Part shown: piece after piece, positions 55,547-64,000 of the stretch
How the letters are laid out: the number at the start of each line of letters is the position of its first letter
How positions within the stretch are numbered: the stretch's first letter is position 1
Notes under the pieces: generated by a model
What the model saw: the letters and a program-made list of their open reading frames with translations, nothing else
Database searches by the model: none
Told to the model about the DNA's origin: nothing
Assembly: GCF_900100005.1 (NCBI RefSeq)
Contig: NZ_FNEB01000004.1
Location: 186,001-250,000, forward strand
Direction: 5' to 3'
Length of the DNA stretch: 64,000 nucleotides
Source of the DNA: Lutimaribacter saemankumensis
Lineage (GTDB): Bacteria > Pseudomonadota > Alphaproteobacteria > Rhodobacterales > Rhodobacteraceae
Position numbers and translations under genes: made by a program

Positions 55547-55933
55547 ATGGAGCTAGTGACAGAAATCCTGATCTCGTTCTTCCTGGTGGTGGCCGGAGTG
55601 TTCGGGCTGGTCGGCTCTCTTGGCATGGTCAAGCTCAAGGATACGATGCAGCGTCTGCACGCACCGACCAAGGCGACGACGGTGGGTGTCGGTGGCGTGC
55701 TGGTCGCCTCGATGCTCTATTTCCTGCTGGTCAAGGGCACGTTCAGCTTCCACGAACTGCTGATCACGCTTTTCCTCTTCCTGACCGCGCCGATCAGTGC
55801 CAACTTCATCGCCAAGACGTTCATCCAGGGCCATCTGCGGGCCGAAAACCTGCCCGCGTCCGAGGGCGAATACGGCTGGTCGATCTACGATGATCCGCCC
55901 ACCGTGGACGAGACGACCGAAGAAAACGCCTGA
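55547..55933 (+). CDS. mrpG: Na+/H+ antiporter Mrp subunit G
   Basis: 128 aa with three membrane helices; GLVGSLGMVKLKDTMQRLHA and PTKATTVGVGGVLVASM are MnhG/PhaG features. Last gene of the mrp operon. The complex exchanges Na+ (or K+) for H+ and supports growth in salt and at alkaline pH, fitting a marine host. No other antiporter genes follow. Confidence 0.95.
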   Translation: MELVTEILISFFLVVAGVFGLVGSLGMVKLKDTMQRLHAPTKATTVGVGGVLVASMLYFLLVKGTFSFHELLITLFLFLTAPISANFIAKTFIQGHLRAENLPASEGEYGWSIYDDPPTVDETTEENA

Positions 55934-55961
55934 CGGCCAGCGCAGATCCCAGGGGGCGGAC

Positions 55962-56573
55962 ATGCTGACACTCGATCACATCGCGGTAGCCGCCGAAACC
56001 CTCGAGGAGGGCCGCGCTTTCGTCGAGGATCTGCTGGGAACGCCCCTGCTGCCCGGTGGCCAGCACGCGGTTATGGGCACGCATAACATGCTGCTCGGGC
56101 TGGAAGACGGCATTTACTTCGAACTGATCGCCATCGACCCGGACGCCGCGCCGCCCGCTTTTCCACGCTGGTTCGACCTTGATAGTTTCGCAGGGCCGCC
56201 CCGGCTGACCAACTGGATCTGCCGCGTGCCCGATCTGGACGCCGCGCTGGATGTGCTGGCGGCCGGCGCACCGCTGGACGTGGTGCGCGGCGATCTCCGC
56301 TGGCGCATGGGGGTGCCTGCGGACGGGCGCTTGCCCTTCGACAACTGTCACCCTGCGCTGATCCAGTGGCAGGGCAAGCTGCACCCGATGGACAGGCTGC
56401 CCAATTCCGGCCTGCGGCTTGCCAGCCTGCGCATCCTGCATCCGCGCGCGGATGAACTGCAGGCGCTGCTGGCGCCCGTGCTTGACGACCCGCGCGTATC
56501 CTGCGGTGTCAGCGATCAGCCGGCGCTCGAGGCGGTGATCGAAACGCCCCGGGGTGAAAGGGTTCTCAGATGA
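55962..56573 (+). CDS. Glyoxalase-like VOC protein
   Basis: 203 aa. LDHIAVAAETLEEGRAFVED at the N-terminus and NMLLGLEDGIYFELIAIDPD fit the glyoxalase-like domain of the VOC superfamily; the second half is less conserved. Function unknown. AGGGGG precedes ATG 55962, 28 nt after mrpG; it may be read through from the mrp operon. The stop overlaps the GNAT gene (ATGA). Confidence 0.85.
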   Translation: MLTLDHIAVAAETLEEGRAFVEDLLGTPLLPGGQHAVMGTHNMLLGLEDGIYFELIAIDPDAAPPAFPRWFDLDSFAGPPRLTNWICRVPDLDAALDVLAAGAPLDVVRGDLRWRMGVPADGRLPFDNCHPALIQWQGKLHPMDRLPNSGLRLASLRILHPRADELQALLAPVLDDPRVSCGVSDQPALEAVIETPRGERVLR

Positions 56574-57049
56574 TCATTCGCCCGGCGCGGCCTGAAGATG
56601 CGGCCGGCATCCTGCCCATCGTGAACCACGTCATCCGCGAAACATCGATCACCTTCACCTCCACCGAGAAATCCGAAGATCAGGTCAGGGACGAAATCGC
56701 ATCGCGGGACGGGGCGTATTTCGTGGCGGATGCGGACGGTCGGATAAAGGGCTTCGCCACGTATTTCCAGTTCCGCAACGGCCCCGGATACGCCCGCACG
56801 ATGGAACATTCCATCGCTCTGTCGCACGATGCCTGGGGGCAGGGTGCGGGGCGGGCCCTTATGTCGGCGCTCTGCGACCATGCCGCGGCGCGGGGCGCGC
56901 ACAGCATGTGGGCGGGCGTCAGCGCCGAAAACCCGTCCGGTGTCGCCTTTCATGCGCGCATCGGCTTTGCCGAGGTTGCCCGCCTGCCCGAAGTCGGGTT
57001 CAAGTTCGGGCGGTGGATGGACCTTGTTCTGATGCAAAAAATTCTCTGA
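56570..57049 (+). CDS. GNAT acetyltransferase, phosphinothricin-acetyltransferase type
   Basis: 159 aa. IRPARPEDAAGILPIVNHVI and ETSITFTSTEKSEDQV match the PAT/MddA group; HDAWGQGAGRALMSALCDHA binds acetyl-CoA. Such enzymes acetylate methionine sulfoximine and related amino acids. ATG 56570 overlaps the VOC gene stop. Confidence 0.88.
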   Translation: MIIRPARPEDAAGILPIVNHVIRETSITFTSTEKSEDQVRDEIASRDGAYFVADADGRIKGFATYFQFRNGPGYARTMEHSIALSHDAWGQGAGRALMSALCDHAAARGAHSMWAGVSAENPSGVAFHARIGFAEVARLPEVGFKFGRWMDLVLMQKIL

Positions 57050-57092
57050 GACCGTCCTGACACAGCCGCAAGCACAGGGTAGGGTGCGCGCC

Positions 57093-57776
57093 ATGTCGAT
57101 TTGGACCCGCATATCCGATGCGCTTTCCGCGCTTGCCAGTGGCGAACCGCTCTCCGCTGTGTTCGACCGGCTGCGCACGCCGCCGGAACGCTCGGTCGCG
57201 TTCACCATCGCGGTGATTGCGCTGGGCGCCAAGATGGCCAAAGCCGACGGGCTGGTCACGCGCGACGAGGTCACCGCCTTCCGCGAGGTGTTCCAGATCG
57301 CAGCCGAGGACGAAGCCCAGGCCGCCCGCGTGTTCAACCTTGCCCGGCAGGACGTGGCCGGGTTCGAGGATTATGCCCGCAAGATCAAGGCGATGTTCGA
57401 CCGCACCGAAGGCCCGCTATGCGACCTGATGGAAGGGTTGTTTCACATCGCGATGGCGGACGGCACCTATCACCCGGCAGAGGATGCGTTCCTGGAACGG
57501 GTGGCCGACATCTTCGGTCTGCCCGACCGCGAGTTTCGCAGTCTGCGCGCACGCTTCGTCCCCGATGCCGCGCCCGATCCCTACAGCGTGCTGGGCGTGA
57601 CGCCCGAGATGACGATGGATGACATCCGCAGCGCCTGGAAAAAGCTGGTGCGCGAAAACCACCCCGACGCGCTGACCGCGCGCGGCCTGCCGGAAGAGGC
57701 GGTCAAGATGGCCGAACGCCGGATGAACGACATCAACCGCGCGTGGGAAGAGATCAGCAAGGGCAAGGCTGCCTGA
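57093..57776 (+). CDS. TerB/DjlA-like protein with a C-terminal J domain
   Basis: 227 aa. The first half (about 30-145) is a TerB-like helical domain with acidic metal-binding type residues (KMAKADGLVTRDEVTAF, AMADGTYHPAEDAFLERVA). The C-terminal J domain (about 160-225) has YSVLGVTPEMTMDDIRSAWK and the HPD motif in ENHPDAL. Unlike E. coli DjlA there is no N-terminal membrane helix. It should stimulate DnaK. Stop overlaps the next gene (TGATG). Confidence 0.9.
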   Translation: MSIWTRISDALSALASGEPLSAVFDRLRTPPERSVAFTIAVIALGAKMAKADGLVTRDEVTAFREVFQIAAEDEAQAARVFNLARQDVAGFEDYARKIKAMFDRTEGPLCDLMEGLFHIAMADGTYHPAEDAFLERVADIFGLPDREFRSLRARFVPDAAPDPYSVLGVTPEMTMDDIRSAWKKLVRENHPDALTARGLPEEAVKMAERRMNDINRAWEEISKGKAA

Positions 57777-58801
57777 TGCGCATCGCCACTTATAACATCG
57801 AGTGGTTCAACAATCTGTTCGATGATCAGGGCAATCTGCTGGACGATCGCGGGTGGTCGGGGCGGCACGATGTGCGGCGCACCGATCAGCTGGCCTCGCT
57901 CGGGATCGTGTTCACAGCGTTGAACGCCGATGCCATCATGGTCATCGAAGCGCCCGACCATAACGGCCGCCGCACCACAGTGCCCGCGCTGGAAAATTTC
58001 GCCAACTATTTCGGTCTGCGCGCGCGCAAGGCCGTGGTGGGGTTTCCGAACGACACCCAGCAGGAAATCGCGCTGCTATACGACCCCGACACGCTGAGCG
58101 CGCGGCACGATCCAATCGGTGATCCGACCGGCAAGAAGGGCGATGCGGGCAGCCCGCGTTTTGACGGTGTGTTCCGTATCGATCTCGATATCGACGCCAC
58201 CGAAGACCTGGTGAAATTTTCCAAGCCCCCGTTGGAGTTGGCAATCGAAACCGTGTCGGGGCGCAAGCTGCGGATGATCGGTGCGCATCTGAAATCGAAG
58301 GCGCCGCACGGGGCGCAGAATCATGACGAGGTGATGCGCATGGCCATCGCCAACCGCCGCAAGCAACTGGCGCAGGCGATCTGGCTGCGCGGGCGGGTCG
58401 AAGAGCATCTGCAAAAGGGCGAACCCCTGATCTTGCTGGGGGATTTGAACGACGGTCCCGGATTGGACGAGTACGAGCATCTTTTCGGCCGTTCGTCGGT
58501 CGAGATCGTGATGGGCGCCGATGGGCAGCAAGGGCTTTATGATCCTCATGCAAGGCGCGCATTGCAGCAGCGGATCGGGGCGATGCCGACGTCGGCCAGG
58601 TTCTATTTGTCGAGTGAACACAGGTATTTGCAGGCCCTTCTTGATTACATCATGATCTCGGGCGACCTGCTTGCGTTGGAACCGCGTTGGCGCATCTGGC
58701 ATCCCTTCGACGATCCCGTGTGCTGGTCGACGCTGGAATTGCGCGATGCGCTGATTACCGCCTCCGACCACTTTCCGGTGACGCTCGATATCGGTCTGTG
58801 A
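57776..58801 (+). CDS. Endonuclease/exonuclease/phosphatase family protein
   Basis: 341 aa. The fold is indicated by RIATYNIEWFNNLFDD at the start (metal-binding Asn and Glu), LILLGDLNDGPGLDEYEHLF in the middle and TASDHFPVTLDIGL at the end with the catalytic Asp-His. No signal peptide. It may cut DNA or hydrolyse phosphodiesters; the substrate is unknown. Confidence 0.9.
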   Translation: MRIATYNIEWFNNLFDDQGNLLDDRGWSGRHDVRRTDQLASLGIVFTALNADAIMVIEAPDHNGRRTTVPALENFANYFGLRARKAVVGFPNDTQQEIALLYDPDTLSARHDPIGDPTGKKGDAGSPRFDGVFRIDLDIDATEDLVKFSKPPLELAIETVSGRKLRMIGAHLKSKAPHGAQNHDEVMRMAIANRRKQLAQAIWLRGRVEEHLQKGEPLILLGDLNDGPGLDEYEHLFGRSSVEIVMGADGQQGLYDPHARRALQQRIGAMPTSARFYLSSEHRYLQALLDYIMISGDLLALEPRWRIWHPFDDPVCWSTLELRDALITASDHFPVTLDIGL

Positions 58802-58837
58802 CTCAAAATCTTCGCGCGGATCGCTTATATTGGTCGC

Positions 58838-59194
58838 ATGAAACGCATCGTCCTTGCCTTTGCCCTTGCCACCCTTCCGGTTTCTGCCGTCGCGCAAGAT
58901 ACTGAAAAGGATGGGTTTTCCCTGATGGAAGAAGGGGCGCGCCTGTTCCTTCGCGGGATGATGGAAGAGGCCGAGCCTGCCTTGAAAGAGCTTCAGCGGC
59001 TGGTCGAGGACATGGAGCCTGCGATGCGGCAATTCGTGCAGGAAATGGGGCCTGCATTGAACGAGTTACTGGGGCAGGTTGACGATCTTTCGAATTATCA
59101 TGCGCCCGAGATGCTGCCCAATGGCGACATCATCCTGCGCCGTAAAGTGCCGATGCCGCCGCCCCAGGACGGGCAGGACGAGATCGAGCTTTAG
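58838..59194 (+). CDS. Small exported protein, unknown function
   Basis: 118 aa with a signal peptide (to AVAQ, about residue 19). The mature part is helical and rich in Glu, Met and Leu (LMEEGARLFLRGMMEEAEPA, LKELQRLVEDMEPAMRQF) and ends in a Pro-rich tail. Resembles AAA-adjacent small periplasmic proteins of Roseobacters, but I cannot name a family. Confidence 0.75.
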   Translation: MKRIVLAFALATLPVSAVAQDTEKDGFSLMEEGARLFLRGMMEEAEPALKELQRLVEDMEPAMRQFVQEMGPALNELLGQVDDLSNYHAPEMLPNGDIILRRKVPMPPPQDGQDEIEL

Positions 59195-59208
59195 GCCCGG
59201 ACGGCCGT

Positions 59209-59399
59209 TAACCGCGCGATATCCCCGCAAAATCGCGCAGTTCCTGACATAAGATGAACGGAAACCGCGCGGCCCGGCGCCGAAACCGCGCGGCGTGGGC
59301 CCGCCGGACACATCCCTTTGGTTAAGGAAGGGTTAATTTCAGCGTTCTCTCCGCCCGGTCCGGGCAAGGGCGCGCGGTTTGCGCCCTAAACCGCGCGGT
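59209..59399. repeat. Cluster of AAACCGCGCGG palindromic repeats
   Basis: The region between convergent genes carries AACCGCGCG at 59210, AAACCGCGCGG at 59262 and 59283, its inverse CGCGCGGTTT at 59370-59379, and AAACCGCGCGGT at 59388-59399. The last two pair as a 10-bp hairpin that could end ppx, and the first pairs with 59232-59242 as a plus-strand hairpin. The same core forms the tldD terminator at 12.2 kb. No protein-coding signal is seen here. Confidence 0.65.
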
Positions 59400-59401
59400 C
59401 G

Positions 59402-60964
59402 TTAAGGTTTCGCTGTCGGGGACCGGCGGCGCAGCTTGACCCGGCTTGTCGCGCCCAACGTATCGGCCAGCGAAAGAAACCGCGCTTCGGCCACCTCGCC
59501 GAAGAGCGGTTCGGCCTCGGGGCTGAGCCAGAGTTCCAGTTCCTTCTTCTTGGGGAACCAGCGCATTTCGCCCATCGGCGCGCCTTGCAACCACAGCATC
59601 GCGCCAAAACGCATCGCCTTACCCAGAACCTCGGCCAGGTGGACCTCTTTTTCGGGGATCAGGCTGTACATTTCCTCGAACCGGGTGCCGTCGCGCTTGT
59701 TGGTATAGCGGTGCATCAGGGCCAGGCCCAGGAACACGCGTTCGGCATGTTTCAACCCACCCAGATTGGCGCGCGTGGCGTTGTCGAAACACACCTCGGC
59801 GCGGTAGTCGGGATGCGCACGCCAACTGACGTCATGCAGCAGGCAGGCAGCCCGGATCAGGCGCTTGCGTTCAGCCGAGGCGCTGGAGAACAGCGGCAGC
59901 ACAAAATGATAGAGCTGCCGGCCAAAGCCGGGCAGGCGGGCATCCTTGGCCTCGGCAAAACGGCAGGCCTCGATCAGCGGGTCGCGGTCGCGCAGTTCCT
60001 GCGGCATCTGCTGATACAACATGCCTTCGCGGATACCATAGCTGCTGATGGCGATGTCGCGCGGCTTGAAGGTCTTGACCACCTCCTTGAGCACTTCGGC
60101 CGCCAGCGGCACCAACGCCATGCGGCTGGACGACACGCCCGAGCGGTTGCGCAACTCTTCGGCATCCTGGGATGCGATGTATTTCACCGTTTCAAGGACG
60201 GATTTGCGGCTCATGCGGTATTCGTGCAGAACGTGCAGCGGATAGCCGCGCCGCTCCATGTCGATCCGGGCGATGGCGCGCCACGACCCACCGACCAGAA
60301 ACAGGCGGTTCTTTTGCGGGCCCATCTTTTCGGCGAGATCGGCCAGCGTTTCGCGGATATAGGCGCGGCGGGCCTTTTTGCCGCCCTTGATCGTGGCCAG
60401 TTTCAGCGGACCGAGCGACGAGGTTTCGCGCCTGCCGACATGGCCGCCGTTGATTTCGGCCAGTTCCATCGACGAGCCGCCGATGTCGCAGACAAGCCCG
60501 TATGATCCGGGCCAACCCAGAAGCACACCCTGCGCCGAAAGCCGTGCCTCTTCGCGCCCGTCGATGACGTGGATTTTCAATCCGGTTTCGCGCTGCACCT
60601 CGGCGCAGAAATCCGGGCCGTCCTCGGCGTCGCGGACGGCGGCCGTGGCGACGGCGGTCAGCGGGGCGATTCCCATGCCTTCGGCAAGGTGCTGGAACCG
60701 GCGCAGCGCCGACAAGGCGCGACTCCGCCCGGTCGGGGACAATTGCCCGGTCTTGCCCAGCCCTTCGCCCAGGGCGCACATTATCTTTTCGTTGTAGAAA
60801 TAGGCAGGGCTGCGCGCGGCGCCGTCGAACACCACAAGGCGCACCGAGTTCGAGCCCACATCCACCACCCCCACGCGGGACAGCGCCCGTGCCTTGGGGT
60901 CGTTGAAAAGCGGCCTGCCGAACGGCCCCCAATCCTGCGGGCCCGTGCCGGTCATGTCGGTCAT
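59402..60964 (-). CDS. ppx: Exopolyphosphatase, Ppx/GppA family
   Basis: 520 aa. The actin-like ATPase fold is shown by GVVDVGSNSVRLVVFDG, then CDIGGSSMELAEI; the catalytic Glu lies in DGREEARLSAQG. The C-terminal HD-like part (from about 330) has LLHDVSWRAHPDYRAE. It releases phosphate from polyphosphate or degrades pppGpp. It lies 2 kb downstream of ppk1 on the same strand, separated by four membrane-protein genes. Confidence 0.93.
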   Translation of the reverse strand: MTDMTGTGPQDWGPFGRPLFNDPKARALSRVGVVDVGSNSVRLVVFDGAARSPAYFYNEKIMCALGEGLGKTGQLSPTGRSRALSALRRFQHLAEGMGIAPLTAVATAAVRDAEDGPDFCAEVQRETGLKIHVIDGREEARLSAQGVLLGWPGSYGLVCDIGGSSMELAEINGGHVGRRETSSLGPLKLATIKGGKKARRAYIRETLADLAEKMGPQKNRLFLVGGSWRAIARIDMERRGYPLHVLHEYRMSRKSVLETVKYIASQDAEELRNRSGVSSSRMALVPLAAEVLKEVVKTFKPRDIAISSYGIREGMLYQQMPQELRDRDPLIEACRFAEAKDARLPGFGRQLYHFVLPLFSSASAERKRLIRAACLLHDVSWRAHPDYRAEVCFDNATRANLGGLKHAERVFLGLALMHRYTNKRDGTRFEEMYSLIPEKEVHLAEVLGKAMRFGAMLWLQGAPMGEMRWFPKKKELELWLSPEAEPLFGEVAEARFLSLADTLGATSRVKLRRRSPTAKP

Positions 60965-61015
60965 CGTGTGGCTCCGTGCCGTTTTGACCCGTTATGGCCG
61001 GGGTGGCGGCGGGGG

Positions 61016-62122
61016 TCAATCACCCGGGGGTGCGGCATGGGCCGCCTTGCCGGACCCTGGCGCGCGTTCGGCCGACAGGAAGCTGCCAAGCAGGCGCAGG
61101 GCCGATACGTTGTCACAGATCACCTTGAACAGGACAAGGAAAGGGACCGCCAGCAGCATTCCCGGTATCCCCCAGAGCCAGCCCCAGACCAGCACGGTCA
61201 GGAATACCGCGATCGTGTTCAACTCCAGCCGCCGGCCAAGCAGCCATGGGGTGACGATCTGCCCTTCGAGCGTGGTCAGCACCGCGTAGCCGAGCGGCGG
61301 AACAAGACCGGCGGCGACATCGGGATAGTGGGTCAGCGCGTGGACCCCCAGCAGAAGCACACCGATGATCCCGCCCAGGTAGGGCAGGTAGTTCAGAACA
61401 AAGGCTGCCGCACCCCAAAGCACCGGATTGGGAAAGCCCAGCAGCCAAAGATAGGCCGCCAGCGCGGCGCCAAGGCCCATGTTGATCAGCGTGATCGACA
61501 GAAGGTAGCGCGAAATCCGGGCCTCGATGTCGAAGATCACCTTGCGCACATGGTCGCGGTCGCGCGGGAAGGCGTTGAGGATCTTTAATAGCACCAGGTC
61601 GCCCGAGCCGAGGATCAGCATCGCAAGGATCGTGCCAATCGCGATCGCCGACCCGAAATTCGCGGTCTGCCCCAGCAGCGTCGACAGGAAACCGGGCCCG
61701 TCGGCACGCACGGCGGGTGCGGCGTTGGTGCCTTCGGCGATCTGTTCGACCTCTTTCGTGGCGTCCTGCATTTCCTGCACCGACGAAAACAGGGAGGCCA
61801 GTTTCCAGCGCAGTTCCGTCATCATGCGCGGGATGTCTGCGACCCAGTCGGACAGGACGCCGGACAGGGAATAGAAAAACCCGGCGATCGCCACGGCCAG
61901 CGTGGCGATGACAAGGAAGGACGCGATCGGCGCGGGGCAGCCGACGCGGCACAGCGCCCGCACGACCGGCCGGAGCGTCAGCGCAAGGAACAACCCGAAC
62001 AGGATCGGGAACAGCACGTCGCGCGCGATCAGCACCGCACCGAACAGCAGGATCAGGAACACCCCGATCAGCAGGCCCCGGATCAGGGCCAGTTCATGCG
62101 ACTGGGGCGTGGACACCGTCAC
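61016..62122 (-). CDS. AI-2E family permease
   Basis: 368 aa, eight membrane helices. GLLIGVFLILLFGAVLIARD at the start and NYLPYLGGIIGVLLLGVHA and GRRLELNTIAVFLTVLVWG in the second half are typical of the UPF0118/AI-2E family. Members export small molecules or Na/H; the name should not be taken as proof of autoinducer transport. The GTG start at 62122 overlaps the stop of the preceding gene (GTGA). Confidence 0.88.
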   Translation of the reverse strand: MTVSTPQSHELALIRGLLIGVFLILLFGAVLIARDVLFPILFGLFLALTLRPVVRALCRVGCPAPIASFLVIATLAVAIAGFFYSLSGVLSDWVADIPRMMTELRWKLASLFSSVQEMQDATKEVEQIAEGTNAAPAVRADGPGFLSTLLGQTANFGSAIAIGTILAMLILGSGDLVLLKILNAFPRDRDHVRKVIFDIEARISRYLLSITLINMGLGAALAAYLWLLGFPNPVLWGAAAFVLNYLPYLGGIIGVLLLGVHALTHYPDVAAGLVPPLGYAVLTTLEGQIVTPWLLGRRLELNTIAVFLTVLVWGWLWGIPGMLLAVPFLVLFKVICDNVSALRLLGSFLSAERAPGSGKAAHAAPPGD

Positions 62123-62529
62123 TTTCGCCCGGACAGGAACCCGGCGGCGAATCCGGCCAGGACCACATAGGGGGCGGCCTTGCCGATTTCCTCGCCCGCC
62201 TCGCGGCTGAGGCATTCAAGCTGTTGGTGAAGTTCGGGGGGGATCTGCGGCGTATCGCGGCGTCGGGCGTCGGCCATCTGCCGTGCGATCAGCATGGCGA
62301 GGATCGCCAGGACCAGCGCCAGCAGCGCGGTCAGAAAACTTGCCGTGACAGGGCCAAGCTCGGCCGCCAGCATGAGGAAGACGCCGAAGCCCGCAAAGCC
62401 CAGGGCGGCCGCGAAGAAAACCGCGGCCACCGCGCCGCCTGCGATCTGCAGGGCGGCGCGGCGGGCCTTGGCTTCGGCCTGGCGTTCGGCAAGGCGCAGG
62501 GCCTGGCCGGCTAGGTCGATCAGCGACAT
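62119..62529 (-). CDS. YqjE-like membrane protein (holin superfamily III)
   Basis: 136 aa. Two close hydrophobic helices (about 27-52 and 60-85) followed by a basic and helical tail. Similar in design to E. coli YqjE (PF07332); named holin superfamily, but the gene is in a housekeeping context and not in a prophage. ATG 62529 overlaps the stop of the YqjD-like gene (TGATG). Confidence 0.8.
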   Translation of the reverse strand: MSLIDLAGQALRLAERQAEAKARRAALQIAGGAVAAVFFAAALGFAGFGVFLMLAAELGPVTASFLTALLALVLAILAMLIARQMADARRRDTPQIPPELHQQLECLSREAGEEIGKAAPYVVLAGFAAGFLSGRK

Positions 62530-62825
62530 CACTTGCGGCCCAGCAGACCGGCCAGGACGAATCCGGCGGCAAAGGCCATGCCGGTGGCCGCCAGGGGATG
62601 CGCGCGGATCTGGTCTTCGGTCGCGGCGCGGGCGCGCTGGCCCTGCTGGACCGCGCTGTCATAGGCGGCGCGGGCCTCCTCGGACAGGTTTTCCAAACCC
62701 GTCTGGGCCTGCGCGACGCGGTCATGCCCGATCTCGCGCGCGCGATCTCCGGCCAGTTTCGCCAGCGCTTCGATATCCTTGCGGGCTAGGGCAAGCTGGT
62801 CTTCGAGTTCCTGTTGTTTCGACAT
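62529..62825 (-). CDS. YqjD/ElaB (DUF883) family protein
   Basis: 98 aa. A long amphipathic helix (about 1-70; QELEDQLALARKDIEALAKL) ends in one C-terminal membrane helix with GMAFAAGFVLAGLLGRK. E. coli YqjD and ElaB of this type bind ribosomes at the membrane in stationary phase. GGAGGACAG precedes ATG 62825. It pairs with the YqjE-like gene as in E. coli yqjDE. Confidence 0.87.
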   Translation of the reverse strand: MSKQQELEDQLALARKDIEALAKLAGDRAREIGHDRVAQAQTGLENLSEEARAAYDSAVQQGQRARAATEDQIRAHPLAATGMAFAAGFVLAGLLGRK

Positions 62826-62871
62826 GTGTCTGTCCTCCGTTTGCCTTGGTTCGGGATGGAAAGCCTGCCGG

Positions 62872-63045
62872 TCAGACCGGAGGCTTGCCGCGCACGGCGC
62901 GCGCGATCATCGCGATCACGAAGAGAATGATGAAAACGTAGAAAATGATCTTTGCGATCCCGGCGGACGCGGCAGCGATACCGCCGAAACCCAGCACGCC
63001 GGCAATCAGCGCAATGACCAGAAACGTAATGGCCCAACCCAACAT
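62872..63045 (-). CDS. DUF1328 small membrane protein (YtjA-like)
   Basis: 57 aa with two membrane helices. [20 protein letters not shown] is the family N-terminus, with [14 protein letters not shown] following. A near-perfect AAGGAGGTC six nt before ATG 63045 signals strong translation. Often stress- or stationary-phase-induced; function unknown. Confidence 0.9.
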   Translation of the reverse strand: MLGWAITFLVIALIAGVLGFGGIAAASAGIAKIIFYVFIILFVIAMIARAVRGKPPV

Positions 63046-63155
63046 AATTTGACCTCCTTGTTCAGTTTGGTCGAACAGGGAAATATTCAGCAAATTTGAT
63101 CAAATTCCACCGGATCGGCGGAAAACCGCGGGGAAGGGCGCCGCGAGTGCGGGGG

Positions 63156-64000
63156 TCAATCCTCGGTATGTGTCAGTTTTGGAACGTCTTTTGCGCCTGC
63201 CGACCCGCGGCCCGAGAGCGACGGGTTTTCCATGAAGAACCGGTGTGCGTTGAAGGCGAACTGGCCCTCGGGCACCTCGGCGCGGTGGAATTTGCCATCC
63301 GGCGACATCGTCCAGCTTTGCGCCACGTCGGCGAGGTTCGCCGCCATGATCTGGCTGACGATCTGGGCCTTGACGGTGGGGTTCTCGATATCGACGAGGG
63401 TTTCGACCCGGCGGTTGAGGTTGCGGCCCATCCAGTCGGCGGACGAGATGAAGACGCGCGCCTGTTTGCTGGGCAGCCCGTGGCCGTTGCCGAAACAGAT
63501 GATGCGGGAATGTTCGAGGAACCGCCCGATGATGGATTTGACGCGGATGTTTTCCGACATGCCCTTGATGCCGGGGCGCAGCCCGCAGATGCCGCGAATG
63601 ACGCAGTCGATCTTGACCCCGGCGCGGCTGGCCTCGTAGAGCGCGTCGATCATGTCGGGTTCGATCAAGGAGTTCATCTTGATCCAGATCTGCGCGGGCT
63701 TGCCGGCGCGGGCGTGCTCGGCCTCGGCGGCGATCATTTCCAGCATCTTGGGCTTGAGGCTGTGGGGGCTGATCGACAGGTTTTCCAGGCCCTCGGGCAT
63801 GGCATAGCCCGACAGGTAGTTGAACACCTTGGTGGCGTCGCGCCCCAGCGCCGGGTCGCAGGTAAAGAACGACAGGTCGGTGTAGATCTTGGCGGTGATC
63901 GGGTGGTAGTTGCCGGTGCCGTAATGGGTATAGGTGACCAGCTTGTCGCCCTCGCGCCGGACCACGGTGGAAATCTTGGCATGCGTCTTCCAGTCGACGA
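63156..64000 (-). CDS. ppk1: Polyphosphate kinase, C-terminal part (runs off the window)
   Basis: The visible part is 280 residues plus a stop. The frame is open to base 64000. Two conserved His are present, in the WKTHAKIS segment and in [10 protein letters not shown], matching the phospho-His region of Ppk1; [15 protein letters not shown] and [15 protein letters not shown] follow. It transfers the terminal phosphate of ATP to polyphosphate. The N-terminal domains lie outside the window. Confidence 0.95.
   Translation of the reverse strand, partial: VDWKTHAKISTVVRREGDKLVTYTHYGTGNYHPITAKIYTDLSFFTCDPALGRDATKVFNYLSGYAMPEGLENLSISPHSLKPKMLEMIAAEAEHARAGKPAQIWIKMNSLIEPDMIDALYEASRAGVKIDCVIRGICGLRPGIKGMSENIRVKSIIGRFLEHSRIICFGNGHGLPSKQARVFISSADWMGRNLNRRVETLVDIENPTVKAQIVSQIMAANLADVAQSWTMSPDGKFHRAEVPEGQFAFNAHRFFMENPSLSGRGSAGAKDVPKLTHTED

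Noticed and set aside
59209-59399. CRISPR array
   Set aside because: Repeats are about 11 bp, irregularly spaced and in both orientations, without spacers or cas genes.
62119-62529. Possible prophage because of the holin-superfamily label
   Set aside because: No phage genes nearby; the YqjD/YqjE-type pair and ppk/ppx context indicate a chromosomal membrane-protein gene.

Overview
The window is chromosomal DNA of an alphaproteobacterium of the Rhodobacterales, most likely the marine Roseobacter group. The evidence is the high GC, the conserved run ctaC-ctaB-small protein-ctaG-ctaE-surf1-thrC-M16 peptidase, the lysC-ptsP pair, flavin-dependent ThyX, a seven-subunit-type Mrp antiporter with a long subunit A, and a Tad/Flp pilus locus with OmpA, CpaC and CpaB. 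I see no rRNA, tRNA, CRISPR array, insertion sequence or prophage. Nearly all of the window is tightly packed core genome, with many stop/start overlaps of the TGATG, GTGA and TTGA kind.

Layout. 1-4.7 kb: the edge of a tad locus on the minus strand (three flp pilin genes, two of them recent duplicates, then cpaB, cpaC and an OmpA lipoprotein). 4.8-8.1 kb: a lytic transglycosylase, then a CoA-transferase operon (scoA, scoB) with a LOV blue-light receptor of histidine-kinase architecture between its two subunits. 8.2-13.7 kb: topA, dprA, tldD. 13.8-21.5 kb: aa3 cytochrome oxidase operon without subunit I, behind an FNR-type box, then thrC, an M16 peptidase and a GNAT. 21.5-30.4 kb: metabolic and transport genes (MBL-fold protein, FAD-linked oxidase, apt, LysE exporter, DUF2927, mtnP, CatB-like acetyltransferase, SulP, flavin reductase). 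30.4-43.4 kb: GNAT, EcsC, an unusual P450, ptsP, lysC, SDR/SnoaL pair, Nudix, MATE, aminotransferase, HTH regulator, sdhE. 43.5-47.6 kb: an LdtR-like MarR regulator, DUF1194, gloA, and a Slam-like outer-membrane protein with its candidate surface lipoprotein. 47.9-49.9 kb: thyX and a lower-GC island with a toxin/antitoxin-like pair. 50.0-56.0 kb: mrpA-G. 56-64 kb: small enzymes, a TerB/J-domain protein, ppx, an AI-2E-type permease, three small envelope proteins and the 3' part of ppk1.

The genes link up in several places. MtnP makes adenine, which Apt salvages. Ppk1 and Ppx make and degrade polyphosphate. The cta genes plus SURF1 supply copper and heme to the oxidase. CpaB, CpaC, OmpA and Flp build the Tad pilus. 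Slam would move its neighbouring lipoprotein to the cell surface. The points most worth a second look are the LOV protein with Ser in place of the expected phospho-acceptor His, the low-GC toxin/antitoxin-like island with a palindromic operator, the Slam/lipoprotein pair, the flp duplication with a shared upstream octamer, and the cluster of CCGCGCGG palindromes at 59.2-59.4 kb.
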